A stretch of 64,000 nt of DNA from NCBI GenBank assembly GCA_008508345.1, contig QNGE01003596.1, positions 1-64,000 of the forward strand. Reading direction: 5' to 3'. Positions 1 through 13,399 of this stretch are shown here, one piece after another. Below the pieces are notes generated by a model, which did not search any database, was not told the origin of the DNA, and saw nothing but the letters and a program-made list of their open reading frames with translations. Each line of letters starts with the position of its first letter. Within the stretch, counting starts at the first letter, position 1. The stretch comes from Paragonimus westermani. Taxonomy: Eukaryota; Platyhelminthes; Trematoda; Plagiorchiida; Troglotrematidae. A program made the translations under genes and the position numbers.

Positions 1-3000
1 ACAATGACAGCAAGGAAATTTAAACCAAATTTCGTGTTACCCCTTTCTTGAGGCTTACTGACGCCGTCCATGGAGTATATTGCAAAATATCCGCAAACGT
101 GGACGGTTTATTGTACAGTTTGCTCGAGTTCATCAGAAACATATCCAGTTTGTTATGCACATGCTGAGAAAATTTCCTCGTCGACGTTGGAGTGACTGCA
201 ACACCCTTCGATACACACTTGGGAAACCTGCAGAGGGGAATGTAAGGGAAATATGTAGTAAACGGAAGGCATCAATTAGAATGCAGCAAATGTGTATAAA
301 AAAGTGAGCAACACAAGGAAGCATTCCCGAACCATATGTGGCTTGTTGAAATAACCTAACGCAGCGTTTATGAGGGATCACAACAACCCGACGCTCATAG
401 GCGGGTGTGCGTCCCATGCACGTTCACAGTACTATCCGTTATTCGCAGTACTTTCGACGTATTTTTATTTTCACAAATGGCGTAAGGAAGAGCACTTGCT
501 CCGTTAATCGGTACCCAGGTGTATATTTTTCCGTTTGGAATGCTTCGTTCGGTCGCGCGCGCATGTGCACGCGAAGTTTTTCAGCGGAAATGTCCGCGTA
601 CCTCTGTTGACCGGAGATAGCATCTGCAATGAATTATACGATCGAGAATGTGTGATAAGACATTACCTTGGACTACCTCCATCAACAGCAAGTCACAGGC
701 CACCCGTCTGTTACAAGTCCCAGTCCAGTTAATGGTAAGGGGCAAGTTGTGATGTATGAGAGAGGACGGAATGCGGTGCCCGGTATCCGCAACGTCGGTT
801 CCGTCCGTTCTCGCGAGTGACTTCATCTACAAGAAATAAGTACCAACTGGACTGCAGCGCTTACAACAACGTCGTACACATCTGATTTAGCCAACTCAGC
901 TTCCCGTGCAACCAAATCCTCTTGTGTTCGTGCGGGCCACCTGAACGTTTCAGGCATGACTGCCAGTTTGGGGTCTTTGGAGGGCGGGAAATTGCGGGCC
1001 ATTTGCGTTTTCAGCGCTTGCAACCGGGAGTTGACGGTTGACATAGTTAAAACTAGCCCCTTGACCAACTCCAAAATGGCCGTGGTCTCGCCTCGAGTGG
1101 AATCATTGTCATTCCCAGAGGAGCGTAATTGTTGTACCATGTACTCACCTGCTACTGCACATAGAATTCAAGTGATCGGAGGAACTCGCGTTCAGAGTCA
1201 TCCGTGCGGACAACGGGGAGTGAATGTCACAACGGTGTGTGTAAAACGTTGAACTGCAAAAAAATGGTTACGTGGCTGCAGCTTCGGGTAACAACAGAGG
1301 TGGTATTTCATTTGAGACGGCAGATTAGATTGTAGATGGCCCAGGAATGGGAGAACTCCGGGGAGGGCTAAAACGTCACACATAACTAAGCGGAAAATTT
1401 AGCGGCGAAGTTACTTAGGCATAATCGGCTGGGGCAGTGCCGGTAGTGGTGGGACGAGATAAACTGAAGGCTCCTGACGGCTAGTACCCTTCTTCTGACT
1501 GTCGTATTCGCCGTCAGAACTGCAACGCACAGGAACCCTGCAAACGGATTATGTTTATGATTTAGGTATACCTACCGCTTTCTATCCGTATATCGTTTGT
1601 TGAAGTTTGTCAATCGAGCAGTCGGAGCGGGTATCGGACGACTGTTGTGCTGTCTCCCGCTCCACGGCGCGTGCATCGACGTAGCTGTCTGAACTGTTGG
1701 GAAGTACATAATGCAAAACCTACTTGTTCGTGCCACATCAGTTACTGCATATTGCGGTGCAGTCGGCGGCAGGGGCACGTGCGCAAGTAGTAACTTGTGA
1801 TAGGTGCACAAGTTGCGACTGCTTGGCCACCGCACAGTGTGCTCATCCAATAATACTAGACATTTGCCTGTTCATACTGGGTAACCTGAACATAACCTCA
1901 TGAACCTGTGCCAAATTCGAACAATGAACCATAATAATACAAGTTTTATGAGTGTGTTTGAAATCCAATATCTCCAAAAATAATGGAGACAGGGAAGAAG
2001 TGAAACATAAGAATCTTACAATCAGGTTATATTCAAGCAAATGTCGTTAAATATAGTTTGCCGTTGGCAAAGATCTGTGACTTGGTTGCAATTCTCCGAC
2101 CAATCTCCTATCTCGCTCGCAGAGCGCCATCGAGGGAAACGTGATGTAGGTTGGCGTTGGCAGATCTCAGTGCTAACGTTTTCTGAACACTGGTTCGGAC
2201 AGATGAACATGGCAGGTTGGGTTACCAGACGGTCGAGTGACTAATCTGATGCGCAATCTGCTTCTTAATTCAAGGTGGGTGGCTTCTCGTGAACGTGATA
2301 CGATTAGTGATTTAGCTGATTCTTCTTGAGATATTGTGGAGAGTCCGTCCCATAATTCAACCCTTCTTTCTCTGAGAGCTTTTATTTTAACTGCAGCACT
2401 TCCTCTGTTCGCAGCTGAAAATACACATGCCTTCTTGGTGATTGCAGTTTCACGTACACAAGGGCGGTATGTCCATTTAAGGACTGTAGTTGCAAGTTCA
2501 TTCCAGCTAAATTCCGTTGGTATCCGTTCTGCTCCCTGTACAAAAGTAACGGGATACATAGAATTAGGAGATGTTTCGCATTTGCAGTTACAGTTCTGTC
2601 ACCTTGGTTTACTTTTCGCTGTGCACGCGTAGCCATGCGAAGACAAAGCGATGCAGTGGCTCTCGTTAAACTTACAACTCATTCAGATCAATGAGGTAAC
2701 TGGAGAAGCCACCCGCTTGTATTGCTTTTGGAGTGGCACCTCTTCTAACACTGATGGCATCGCATACCGTTCTTTCAACAAGTGTCTTTTGAATCCCAGT
2801 GGAAGCGGTATATAACAGTTTGCAATAATTCGAAAATACGAACTCTATCAAACCTGAGAAAGTGGATAGTAGATTAATACTTTATTAGGCAACTAGTAAC
2901 GGAGATGGTGTGTAATTTTTGATGCAAAGGGAAGTAGTAGATCAAAAAGATGGGCTTGCAACGATAACAAGGGAATATGAATCAAATTTCGGATTAATTG

Positions 3001-3616
3001 CGTTAAGTTGTTGTCCTGCAAGCATCAGATTGAGTCCTCCTTCGAGAGCTACTATCTGGAAATAGGGCGAGTGCTACATATATCCTGTCGCCTGGGAAGC
3101 TATGCAGAACAACGGCAGGTGATGATCTCTGCTCCAATGTGTGCCGCAACTCTTAGTAGACTGACATTTGTTGATGTGGTTGCGAAAGTTTCGGCTGACC
3201 CTGGGCTAGACGCCAACAGAAAACGAAATCACAAGTGGTCGCACGCACCACCAAATCATGGAGGTTAGCGGTTCCCCAGGTGGCTATGTAGACATCTCCG
3301 CAGACGCTCAGTTCGAGGAAACTCAGCCAAGATCCATGAGAGAGTGCACCTACCACGTGACCAATATGTGGTAGTACTCAGCCTTCCCGAAATTACCACC
3401 CAGACATCTCTCTCACCTTTAAATCACGAGATTGCTGCTCTTAGTGATTTGCCGATTCACCTGTGCACAATCGAAGAAAAGGATCCAGCTGCAATGATTA
3501 CTGTTCGAGTAGCGTTCCGTTTTGGCCGGTAAGCGACGGACACAAATGCGTCGTGAGGAACATTCAAGTTTGTTCTGTGAACTCCCAAGTTGTCGCGTGT
3601 CCTTGCATCATCATCA
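1..3616. other. Gene-free stretch with unassigned minus-strand ORFs
   Basis: No host exon or clear repeat was recognised. Two minus-strand open stretches look less random than the rest. One at 823-1140 contains FPPSKDPKLAVMPETFRW and QEDLVAREAELAKSDVYD, which recalls the DUF4806-type domain of some transposon-linked proteins. The other, at 2173-2559, is 128 codons and rich in Arg/Ser/Glu, with no recognised family. Either could be a transposon remnant. Confidence 0.3.
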
Positions 3617-3680
3617 TCATAGACAGCAATACATCAGTGGTTAACACTAATGCTTAACTGCCACACAACCATGAAGAAAC
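3617..3680 (-). mobile_element. RTE-like LINE, 3' end fragment cut off at an N
   Basis: A CAT/ATC repeat tail (GAT on the minus strand) is followed by ~55 bp that match base for base the 3' end of the copy at 7684-8311. The match stops at the N at 3681, and the sequence beyond is unrelated. The copy is therefore truncated, or the assembly joins unlike sequences at the N. Confidence 0.75.
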
Positions 3681-3681
3681 A

Positions 3682-4129
3682 NAGTTTAGCCCAAGAGATC
3701 ATCGAGATGCGCAAGCCGTCACACCACGTCAAGGTCCAGTCTCACCGTGACGGCATAACGAGAGACCTGGTCCCTGAGGACCGTGAACGCCTGAAGGCGG
3801 CTCAGACAAAGCTCAGCTAATGGCGCGGTACTGTACTTCACTCTATTTCAGGATAATACGCAAACTGACTTGCTCGACAGTGCTGGGCCATGTCTTGTCG
3901 AAATACTGTCCGCTGTTGTTGAAGTGGAACTTGAGCTAAAGTTGATCGATCAGCCTGGACAACATCCACCTTTTTTCGCTACGTGAAATGGCAGTAGGAT
4001 TATCTGTACTCCTGACGGACTTGGAACGGCGGTCCCTGACGGAAGACAAACCGCTATAAGAGTGGGAATAAATAGTGATTACGCCTATGCACAAGAGAGG
4101 AGGGCGGTCGGAGCCTACCAACCACCGGC
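3682..4129. other. No assigned gene; short open plus-strand stretch
   Basis: A short plus-strand frame (about 3684-3820) reads EIIEMRKPSHHVKVQSHRDG and ends at a TAA. No splice sites or known family were recognised. It starts right after the N, so it may be the edge of a larger element missing from the assembly. Confidence 0.25.
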
Positions 4130-4570
4130 CGGTTAGCTTGTGGTACTGGCTGGAGACTTGAACGCTAAAGTAGGCGGACTAAGTGCTGACGACTGTGAAT
4201 TAGATGGCTAGCGCTCATACAGTACTCGTTAAAGAGACGACGGTGAGTGTTTGTTTAGCTCTGTGCTGATAGAAAGTACAAATTTCTAACATTCTAGGCA
4301 CCAATGGGCCACCTGGTATTCTCTGTCGCTGAGTCAATCGTGGACAGATTGAACACAGCCATCAGCTATCACTGGCGTAGCTGTTTCCAAGACCGCAAGC
4401 CGACCTGAAGCACCTCCGTGGATTCTAATCGTGCACTGTTGTGTACCAAGTTCACGTTGCGTTTTGGGGGGAGGCGGCTATTTTTGTTATCTGCCTGGGT
4501 GTTAGTCGTTTACTGGTCGTGAAAGTCGCGATGAATAGCTTACGAAAAACGTACTTGTGTTGACTAATAC
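4130..4570 (+). mobile_element. RTE-like LINE, endonuclease-domain fragment
   Basis: The sequence reads VVLAGDLNAKVGGLSADD, the APE-type endonuclease GDxNA motif. It then runs, with frame breaks, through a STNF...ATW segment and a D-S-x-HALV-like region to an RFGG stretch that follows the endonuclease in this LINE family. Stops and frameshifts show it is dead. Reverse transcriptase and 3' end are absent. Confidence 0.72.
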
Positions 4571-7500
4571 ACAGTAGTTGACTTAACAGCAAAATTTCCT
4601 ATCCGACACCTTCGGTTATCCCCCTTAACAGTGGAGCATGCTTTATAACTGTTTGAGCGTGTGTGAGCATTCCTATGGAACCCTTGGCTCGCTTCCCTTA
4701 ACACACGTCTGGTGCCCTCCCTTTCTATGTAACTTTTTGAGTTTCAGGGGGCGATTTACAGCACTTCGCCCCCAAGAACTTGAGTTTTGTTTTCTATAGA
4801 GATGACAACCTAATAAAAAGAAGGGTGACCATCCGAACATTGAGTGTATGTGCTCTCTGAGTTTCCGTAGGGGACTCCAACAGGCTCATAAGTCTGTTGA
4901 GGGTAAAGTGCTTTCTAAAAAACATTTGTGGACTGAAGTCGAGGGCGAGGAAGATGGTGGAGCGTGTATTTTATTCTTATTGTTCATTCTGCCTCATAAT
5001 CGGCCGTCAAAGCATATTTTTGTATTGCAACCAGAACATCCGGGTTTTTACCTAAGTAGCGAGTACACAACTAAAGGCAGGGTTCCACAACGTGTCTTGG
5101 TTTGAAGTGTGTGGGTAAGCCTTGATGTACCACCTCATTTTATTCCCATGAGAGCCCTCTTCCCATATAAAAAGCAATTATCAAACTTTCCTTACACCCA
5201 ACCGGTGAAACAACTTTGCCAGTCAAACGATGATTTCACTATTGAGGCTCGTGAAGTTGATCAGTTGATAAGAGTAATTACGATGCTGTGCACAGTACAG
5301 CGACATGTTGAGCACCTAGGTTACCGCTGCTGGATCTTCAATCATTCGATCTACCAATCATTTTGAGCTGAACCATGCTCGCGGGCACAACGGCTCCAGC
5401 TGCCGTCTGTCCTAAAAGTGGTGGCCAAAGTTGCGGACTAATACTTAACTGCGAAAGTGTAGCACAGAAAAGTGAAGGAGAGAGAACAACCAATCGAATT
5501 TAACTAGAAGGAGGGGTCAACACGTCTAAAGACTCACCACTGACTGTGACACTGCTGTCATAGGGGTTGTCCAACCAGCGGTGTAGATGGTCTCGAATTC
5601 TCTAGTCAGGTAGACGGCGCCCACCAACGTCGCTCAACAGAAAGCTTTCATTGTCTGTGCCCATGAAACCGCCTGACCATCTGGCACTTTTTCTGATCAC
5701 CAGGGGCCACACTGAATGCGGAGCACGTGACCCAACCGGCTAAGACTGTGCGTTTTCAGTGATTGGACTATCGATCGCGAACTTGACTACTTCCCGGACA
5801 CGTGCCGACGGACTGCCGCATCACTCACGAGGTCAGTCCGTTTGATACAGGTCAGTTAGTAGGGGCAGCGAGCCTATATATCCATCTTTCGCACGAATGC
5901 GTTAGGGTTATGATCCATATAGAGAAACCAAGTGCACACATGAATAGCAAACTGTCCCTTTTGATGCCGAATTTCTTGGTGTGCGATGTACAAACTCCAC
6001 TTTTTTGTACAATCGATTCAACAGGACCGTGCTATCGGGTTATCGTTTGGTGATCCACGTGGAACAGACTATCATTCTGTTCGGTTAGCTTAAGTCAAAT
6101 GTTCACTTCCTACGGCCTGCGGAATTCACTCAACACGATTAGTCGAAGTATCCCTACGGCTTCAAATGCTTATTCATCTTTTGCCGTAGTGGGTAAGGAT
6201 GTCTTCCTTATTCGTGTTTGCGTTTCCTCCGACTAACCGATGTCTTGCGTAATTGTATGGTTGCAATTGGACTTCAATTATAGAAAGCTCACTGACTACT
6301 ATATATGTGACTGGGCAATAGGGAGTCCATGCTCATGTGTACGGCCAGGTCTGCGGTTCGTTCTATCTTCTCCAGGGTCCACATTTTGCACGTAATGCGC
6401 CATGCTTTTGCTGGTCAGCCTGTTTAAGTTGATTCGTTCATTATTGTGAGGGTGCTTTTGTTTTACGCCAAGTCTCTGGTCGGGCAGTACAAAGGTTGCA
6501 CCCATGTTAGATGGAATTGTAATTTGTTTTAAGATTAAAAAACCACAAATTTGTAGCTCCACCTAACGGCGACGCAAGATTTTTTCTTCACCGACGACGT
6601 TCTTTTTATTGTGTTGTGTTGTGCTTCCAGCACTGTACTCTGTTGCGCACAAGGCCCTAATGCTGTTGACGGTGTGTTACTAACTATGGCATCGGCTATT
6701 TCAGCTGGGTAGGGACATCAGAAAAGGGCGCTGTTGAGTCTTGTGAAAGTATCCTTTCGACGTCCGGTGACTAGTCATAACTATGGCTGACTGCGTTTCC
6801 GAATGATACCATTTTGTTTTTTTTCTGTTTCAAGATTGATGTAAATCCTCCGTTGCATACAAGGCGTGCATGTCATAAAATGGATCTTTGCACAGGTGAG
6901 TTTTTTAACAAATTCCTGGTCTAACGTTTCTCTGCGTGGTCCACCGTATAGTAATAATATATATATCAAATATGTATATAATGGTTGGTTAAATGCCATG
7001 TTGTTGATCAACTCTTCGAAGCAATCATTAAGCTTGCTGGCTTACATAAATGTCATTCAGTTTGTTGAATGGCGGCGACTGCCCTATGACGTAACAACTG
7101 ACGGTTTGCAGTGATTCTATGAGGTGAAATGTCTGAACCAGTGTGTCTCATATCTCTCTCACGCGTCGGACGTGGATCAAAGTTAAGTTTCACGTCCTTC
7201 GTGACCCCTGAGTGAATGTATTATGTGAAACTCGAGGAGTATTTGTGGCTGATATTTGGCTATTCGAATTCCGGATTTCGTAAGGCGATTTTCAATTGAA
7301 AGGTTACATTGAGCTTGTAGGTGCTCGTAGAAATCGTTTCCATTCATTGTAAATATGACATTTTTCAAAGAAATGTTGATAGCGCCGATAGTATTACAGT
7401 TTGTAAATCGAGTCCAAAATGACGGGATCACTGCTAATGTGTACATCAATACACATTGGACTGCTGTGACTAGATCTAAACATCAGTCTGATGTAGTGAA

Positions 7501-7670
7501 GGAATGTTAGGTGTGGTGGATTAGACGTGGCTGGTTATTTCTGCTACATAAAGGTGCTTTTGATTCGAATGAACAACCAGCACTTGCTGTAAAAATCGAG
7601 TGTCCGTACATACTGATAGTGTTCTAGTACGTGTTCGTATTAAACTGTACGAGAACTTATCGGACACATT
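4571..7670. other. Gene-free stretch
   Basis: No exon, RNA gene or clear repeat was recognised on either strand. The longest open frames are under 90 codons and show no family motif. Confidence 0.4.
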
Positions 7671-7671
7671 T

Positions 7672-8323
7672 TACGTCTATAGTCATCATCATCATCATCA
7701 TCATAGACAGCAATACATCAGTGGTTAACACTAATGCTTAACTGCCACACAACCATGAAGAAACAGCAAACCCTATATAGAAAGAGAGAAGGAAAAAGAA
7801 GGGGACGGGAAGGGACCTAACTACTGAAAATGACTACGTCCCTATTCAAACATTCAGCATCAAGGTGCCTACACCTTGCAAACAACACAACCGAGCTGCA
7901 AGTGAGAGTAAGGCGTCATCAGCGAGACAGCTTCCTTACGGCTTTCACTGCCCCGCGTCATTAAATGCACTCACTTCACAGACAGCTCGGACAAACAACG
8001 ACAACATTCACGCCACTGAGCTCGATTAGCCGCCATCTCACCTAGTGTCTCCAACCACCGACTCTGTGAGTCGCGAGGACCCCAGCCCGGGAGACGAACA
8101 CGACCCACGGTGGCCAACCCCTTCGTGAACGACTTCATTTCCCTACGCCAGGTCATTGTCTGTCCACCTCGCACCTTACACCAGTCGATCGCAGTGTCAG
8201 CGAATAGTGCTCGGTGTGGAAGACGACTAACTGGCATTCTTAATACATGACCTAACCATCTAAGCCTGTGTAAACGTAGCGATTGGACAAGAGAACTCGT
8301 CTGACAATCACTACGTCTATAGT
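7672..8323. repeat. 12-bp target-site duplication flanking the LINE
   Basis: Direct repeats TACGTCTATAGT at 7672-7683 and 8312-8323 bracket the minus-strand LINE exactly: one abuts the (CAT)n tail, the other the truncated 5' end. Confidence 0.85.
7684..8311 (-). mobile_element. 5'-truncated RTE-like LINE with target-site duplication
   Basis: On the minus strand this 628-bp insert encodes the C-terminal end of the LINE ORF (7971-8311): RLHRLRWLGHVLRMP, then RGGQTMTWRREMK and RLPGWGPRD, a typical RTE-type tail. A ~270-bp 3' UTR and a (GAT)n tail follow. The same 12 bases, TACGTCTATAGT, lie at 7672-7683 and 8312-8323, as expected of a target-site duplication. The reading frame of the insert is intact, so this is one of the younger copies. 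Other copies share its 3' UTR (3617-3680, 11790-12200, 13400-16480, 44795-47000). Confidence 0.93.
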
Positions 8324-8819
8324 AGTTGCTAACTTCCATCATTCTTCAGTTTGGTCACAGAAAACGTGCCTGTGGACTTTCTGTGACATTCACAAGATAT
8401 CAATGTAGACAATGCCGATCACCGGGCACTATTGTTTGTCGACTTACACACGTCACAGTTTATTGGCCATTTCCTCTATGCAGTTGTGGATTTACCCGTT
8501 TGAGCTGCAACATACTGCTACAATGTTCATTCATTCACAAATGCCTGAAGCCTGACCAGAAGATACTGTGACTCTGGTCACCGCTTAACGCGACAATGAC
8601 CTGGAGTAACTTAGAAATAGAAACGTTTACTAAAAAGGGTACGATAGGAACAAAAATCGTATAAGTGCGGATACATTATTGACCGTGACACATTGCCATC
8701 TCCAATAGCTTTTCCAACAAGCGATTTGGGTGATCAAAAAATCCAGGCCAATCCCTCTACTTAATGGAATAATCACGGTCTTCATATTTCGTGACGACAC
8801 TGTTACTCGACCACCACAC

Positions 8820-10090
8820 GGTTTTACCCAACTATTGGTTGTCTCAGTGTGTAACGCCTAACACGATAAATGTTCAGCTGGCATGCAGGGCTGTGCAACG
8901 TGATTAGTTGACAAAGTGATCTCGCGTCGCCAGCGTTCTGAAATACACACTGACGAATAGCCATATTGCTCACGTGGTCAGTCCACTTGATGTAGGCTAT
9001 TTGGCGGAGACAACAGTAGTCGAAAAAAAACAAATCTCCTGGCATTTTCGCAAACAACCTACCTTTCTGAGCCACAGAGCAAGAGAACGCACAGAAACAT
9101 CCTACAACCTTCCTTCCAGCGACGATGAGACATCTCTTTGACGCAGCAGATGACGCAAATTGGAAAGGGCAACTCATGCCTTCTTTATCTTTCCTGTTCT
9201 CTTATCAGCAACGTTACAAGTTGACTTGGTTATACAATCGAAATATGTGAAACTGACCACAGTCTCAAGTCTACAAGGATTGGGAATGCTCCAGTCTTGA
9301 AGCGACACTTCCCAGTTTGAAGGTGCAAAGCGCGTTTTGTACACACCAGCCAGGACGTTCATCTTGTGTGGCACGGTCGGCACGTCTTCAGTATAGGGAC
9401 TAGGCTTGAAATTGTCATCTGCATACCCAATGTCAGTCAGCCGAAATCCAAGAAGAAACTGCACACCAAACTCAGTGGGTTTTTCAGGGGCATTTTTTAA
9501 AATGTTGTCCATGACAAAGTTAAACGGGAAACAGAGTCTAGACACCTTTATTGAACACTACTAGAAATGGTGAGCGTCCGAGACAGTTGATCACAAGTCC
9601 TCGCCCACCTTACAGATTGGGTTAACGGTGATCTCAACAGATTAATTTATTTCCCTAGTACTCTGTTGTGAAGAATACTGTTCCAGAAAACGTTACGATC
9701 AACCAAATCGAAAGCAACCTTCGAGTCTAAAAGATCTATCACCGTCGGATGCCTACAAGGACTGATGCTTTAAGATCCGTCGCAAGGTGAACCTGTCATC
9801 AGCACACTCTCGATGAGGTCGGAATACAGCCTTTTCATATATAAGCCTTTCCCTTGTCTTAGTGAGCTGACGCAAAGTGGATCTGGTGAGTGACTTGAAC
9901 GCAGTGTGCATTAGCCTGGTGCCTCTTTGGTCGTCACATAAGCTTCGGGCCCTCATTTTAAAAATAGGAAATATTGCTGGTAAGCATCCAGCACAAGGTA
10001 TTTCTTCAGTTTTCAAAACTATTGGAGCTTTTTTAGTTTTGAAGTCAACTTCTCCCCCATCAAAGAGAGGGTCTATCTGGGCTTGCTACG
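8820..10090 (-). mobile_element. Decayed LINE (RTE-like, second subfamily), RT region
   Basis: Read on the minus strand, frames broken by shifts give in order a finger motif (LTKTRERLIYEKAVFRPHRE, ~9760-9880), an AFDLVDR palm motif (~9690), FPFNFVMDNIL and YADD (~9415-9540), then RQIAYIKWTDHVSNM (~9000) and a RMPAEHL-like end near 8870. The order matches RTE reverse transcriptase. The catalytic YADD is kept but the ORF is interrupted many times. Confidence 0.82.
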
Positions 10091-11789
10091 CTTCAGTTAC
10101 ATGAGCCAATGAGCCGCTTCTATTTCGGAAATAGGACTGTCTGGAACACAATAACTGATCATTCTGGTTTCGTTGTTTATATGGTCTGGTTGGAGCCAGC
10201 TGGACTGTTCCTCAGTGATCAGTGCTCCTGACAGTCGGTGATATTGGCTAATGATAAATGTACCATTTTCTTCATAAAAGGTATCAGTTTAGACTGACTG
10301 GAGGGCCAGTAAAATCAAAAATCAGAGGAAGTGTGTTTCCTCTTTTCCCACACAAGAAGACTCATCCCATATCTGTCTAAGTGGTGTTTACCGTCTTCGA
10401 TAGCTTCCAGTCAACTTACGTTTAAGTTTTCGACGGTCATTATCGTATTAAGAGCTGTGTGGAATCACGCGACGCTTGTTCATAAGGTTTATCGACATGA
10501 CGGAAATCCGGCTCTGTCGTCAGTGCACAGCTTCTTCGGTACATAGCTCTTCACAACAAGTGTTCATAGCTGTTGAATGAATAGCGGTGCAAGAATCGTA
10601 CACTCGCAGCTTCGACACACAGCGCACATCAAGCTTCAAACCTGAAGAAGTACTTGTCAGGGCAGCTTGCTAACCGACTTGTTGGAGCCTCCTGATCTTG
10701 AACGCGCCGGGACGCAGTTATCATCGGAGGGCACATGGAAGGCAGAAAGCTTGGGAGTAAGATAAGATAAGATAAGAGAGAACAAAGACACTGGGGGTAG
10801 GTGATAACTTCTGACACTTTCCTGTCGTTTCTGCCGCGTAAGGTGGTTAACTTGAGGGACCCTACCTCAAGTCTCTGGCTCAAAAGTCAGACTTAAGAAA
10901 CAACAGGGCACATGATTTTCTCATGGGCGAGTGACTTAATGGCCTGACTCAATTGTCAATAAGGAGCTAGCCTAGCTCGAGGGCGCAGTGAATAAGACAG
11001 TACTATTTGATGCTGACCACTGTTTCATTTAGTGGATGTATTCGAGGCTAAATCAGGCCTTTGGGTGATATCGGATGTTTTTCGACCGTATAGGCCCCTG
11101 TCAGCTTTTGGGTGATCGGACTGTTCTTTGTTCATGGAGTGTCTTCTCTAATCCCCTTTTTCCTGATCCGGAAGACAGCAGTGCTGCAACTACAAAAATA
11201 GTTGTCCCGTATGTTCACAGGATTATGCCTCATTGCTTAAGCACTCCTACGCGGTCAGTAGTGCGACACACAAATTTATGAGTGTAACTACTCTCCGTCG
11301 GATTGCCCTCCCCTTTGACCCGTCTGACAAGGTTGCACCTGATACAGACGAATTTCGAGTCAGGATAGCTCTCCAGATCGATACACTGTGCAATTATAAT
11401 CACCACATCAAGGTAGCAGAACAGCTTAACAATTTTAGCAGAAGCCGTATAGCGTCTTCATGCATGAGTAGAAACGCGCGGAAAACAAGCTTGTTTTCAG
11501 TACATCATCAGGCTATGTACATTTAGGTGGGTTCGCCGGAGTTAGTGCATTAAGAGAGTAAGGTGATTGACCATCAATGCCTGCGTTCAGTCGTTTGCAC
11601 CTGGTGGCACGAACCTATGGACACCTGTGGGGTTAGAAGTCGAATATTGAATAGGGAATGACAAACGATTTCCTTTGTTCTTTTCTTTAGTATCCGTCGG
11701 CTTAAGTGATCAAGTGGTATACCGAGGCTGCCACCACATCGTCCGATTCACCAAGCAACCCGTATCTATATCGCCGCCAGTTGGCCCAA
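10091..11789. other. Gene-free stretch with a GATAA microsatellite
   Basis: No exon or clear element was recognised. A (GATAA)n run lies at about 10758-10776. Confidence 0.4.
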
Positions 11790-12200
11790 TACACAAGGTG
11801 GACAAAGGATAACATGGTGTTGAGAGATTAAATCAATTACCAAGGGGTTAGCCTCTGACGATGTGGTCCGCCTTTCTTCTGGGTGAAGACATCAACATAT
11901 TGCGGCTAATCAGATTGGGAATCTGAACGTCGTTTACTCGAGATGTCTGTGAAGTAATATCATTTATGTAGGTGGGGCAGTAATGTGCTACGAGGAAGTT
12001 CTCTTACTGATACAGTCTCACTGACATCTACACCGGGTTGCTTATTACAAATTCGGGCACCTTAGTGTTGTTTGCTTAAATTTAAACAACGAGGTTCAGA
12101 TCTCTAACCTGGGGCTTTTCCTGTTCTGTGGTTGTGTGACATTTAAGTATCCACATGAATTACCGGTCTAATGTTGTTTGTTACGATGGTGATGACTGTA
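11790..12200 (+). mobile_element. RTE-like LINE, 3' UTR fragment
   Basis: Aligning by eye with the 3' end of the copy at 13400-16480 shows shared blocks: GA(C/T)GTCTGTGAAGT, a GGGGCAGT block, GGCACCTT, and GGTTGTGTGACA(G/T)TTAAG near the end, then a GATG-rich tail. Divergence is high, so the copy is old. Confidence 0.6.
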
Positions 12201-13399
12201 TGTCTTGTCACCCAAAGTTGACTAGTTCGGGGCCCCCGTCCAATCTACTATGATAGTGTGTGTTCTCTTGATGAGGATGCAAATTCGTGTGTGTTACCCA
12301 CATCGCTTCAGTTGCCTTTTTCGTTGTTCACTTATCGTCTTCACGACAATTACTGAAACTAGACACGGCTCCACTTTTCAGGATTACAGTAGAGCTTTTT
12401 GAACGAACTCCCATGATAACCACTTAATCTCCATACGACCAGTGTAAACTGATGAAGTCAGTACAACCACATTTTGCTCCCAAGTTTGGTGGTTCAGTAC
12501 GGATCAGTGGTGACTACAAAACGCACAGTCGCATTTTTGATGTTAGTCTCCTCAACCATTTCTGCCTGAACAGTATGCATCATACATACGGTCTACCGTT
12601 CCGTGTGATAACAGTTTATGTCGACTGCGCAATCTACATAAGTCAGTTGTGCGTTCTCTTTCACTGTCGGTCGGTCATCGTGATACTATCTGAAACTGTG
12701 TTTTCACTCTGGATGATTACTTTAAGCAACATGAACGTTAAGAGCCACGAGTGTAACCTTGTACTTATTTGATACCTCTGGAAGAAACTTGCTGAGGTGA
12801 TTTATTTTTCACAAGACTGGATCTTGACGCGTTATGGCGGCTTGCGCATCTCGATGACCTATTGGGATAAATTGGACGGTGTGGTCACCACACTGACAGA
12901 TTCACTCATACAAGATGGGCCAATAGGTAGATATCCAACAAACCACAATCTCCTGGTGCTTCATGTTGGGGTTTGGAAGAAGGTTAACATGTTTTTCCGA
13001 AAAGGGTACCAGTTCTGGTACGCTGTCACCCACTTGCTGCCTTGTGGTGCAGGCTTTTGAGTCAAAGGCTTCGGTTGAGAGCCCTAATCGTTCTCCTGTC
13101 TGGGTCTGGGTGTTCTGACAGTGTCTCAGCCCACATACAACCATGAATAATCACAACACCAATAATTCCACACTGCATCGATCGGGTCGCCTTATCTTTT
13201 GCATAAAGCAGGGTGGATAGGCGCAAACATGCTACTGCTGACCCCTTCCCCCACTGTCCTATCAAATTTAGCTCTTAGGCTCCTCCCAACTCCCATTTCT
13301 GGTATTTAATCTAAAGGTCCCACAATAGATGTAGTTGGTCATAGTAACACTGTGTTCGTAAGTTCTATCTCTTACCATTCAGCCTAAGGCCTCCCTCGT
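12201..13399. other. Gene-free stretch
   Basis: Nothing was recognised. Open frames of up to about 106 codons carry no family motif. Confidence 0.35.
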
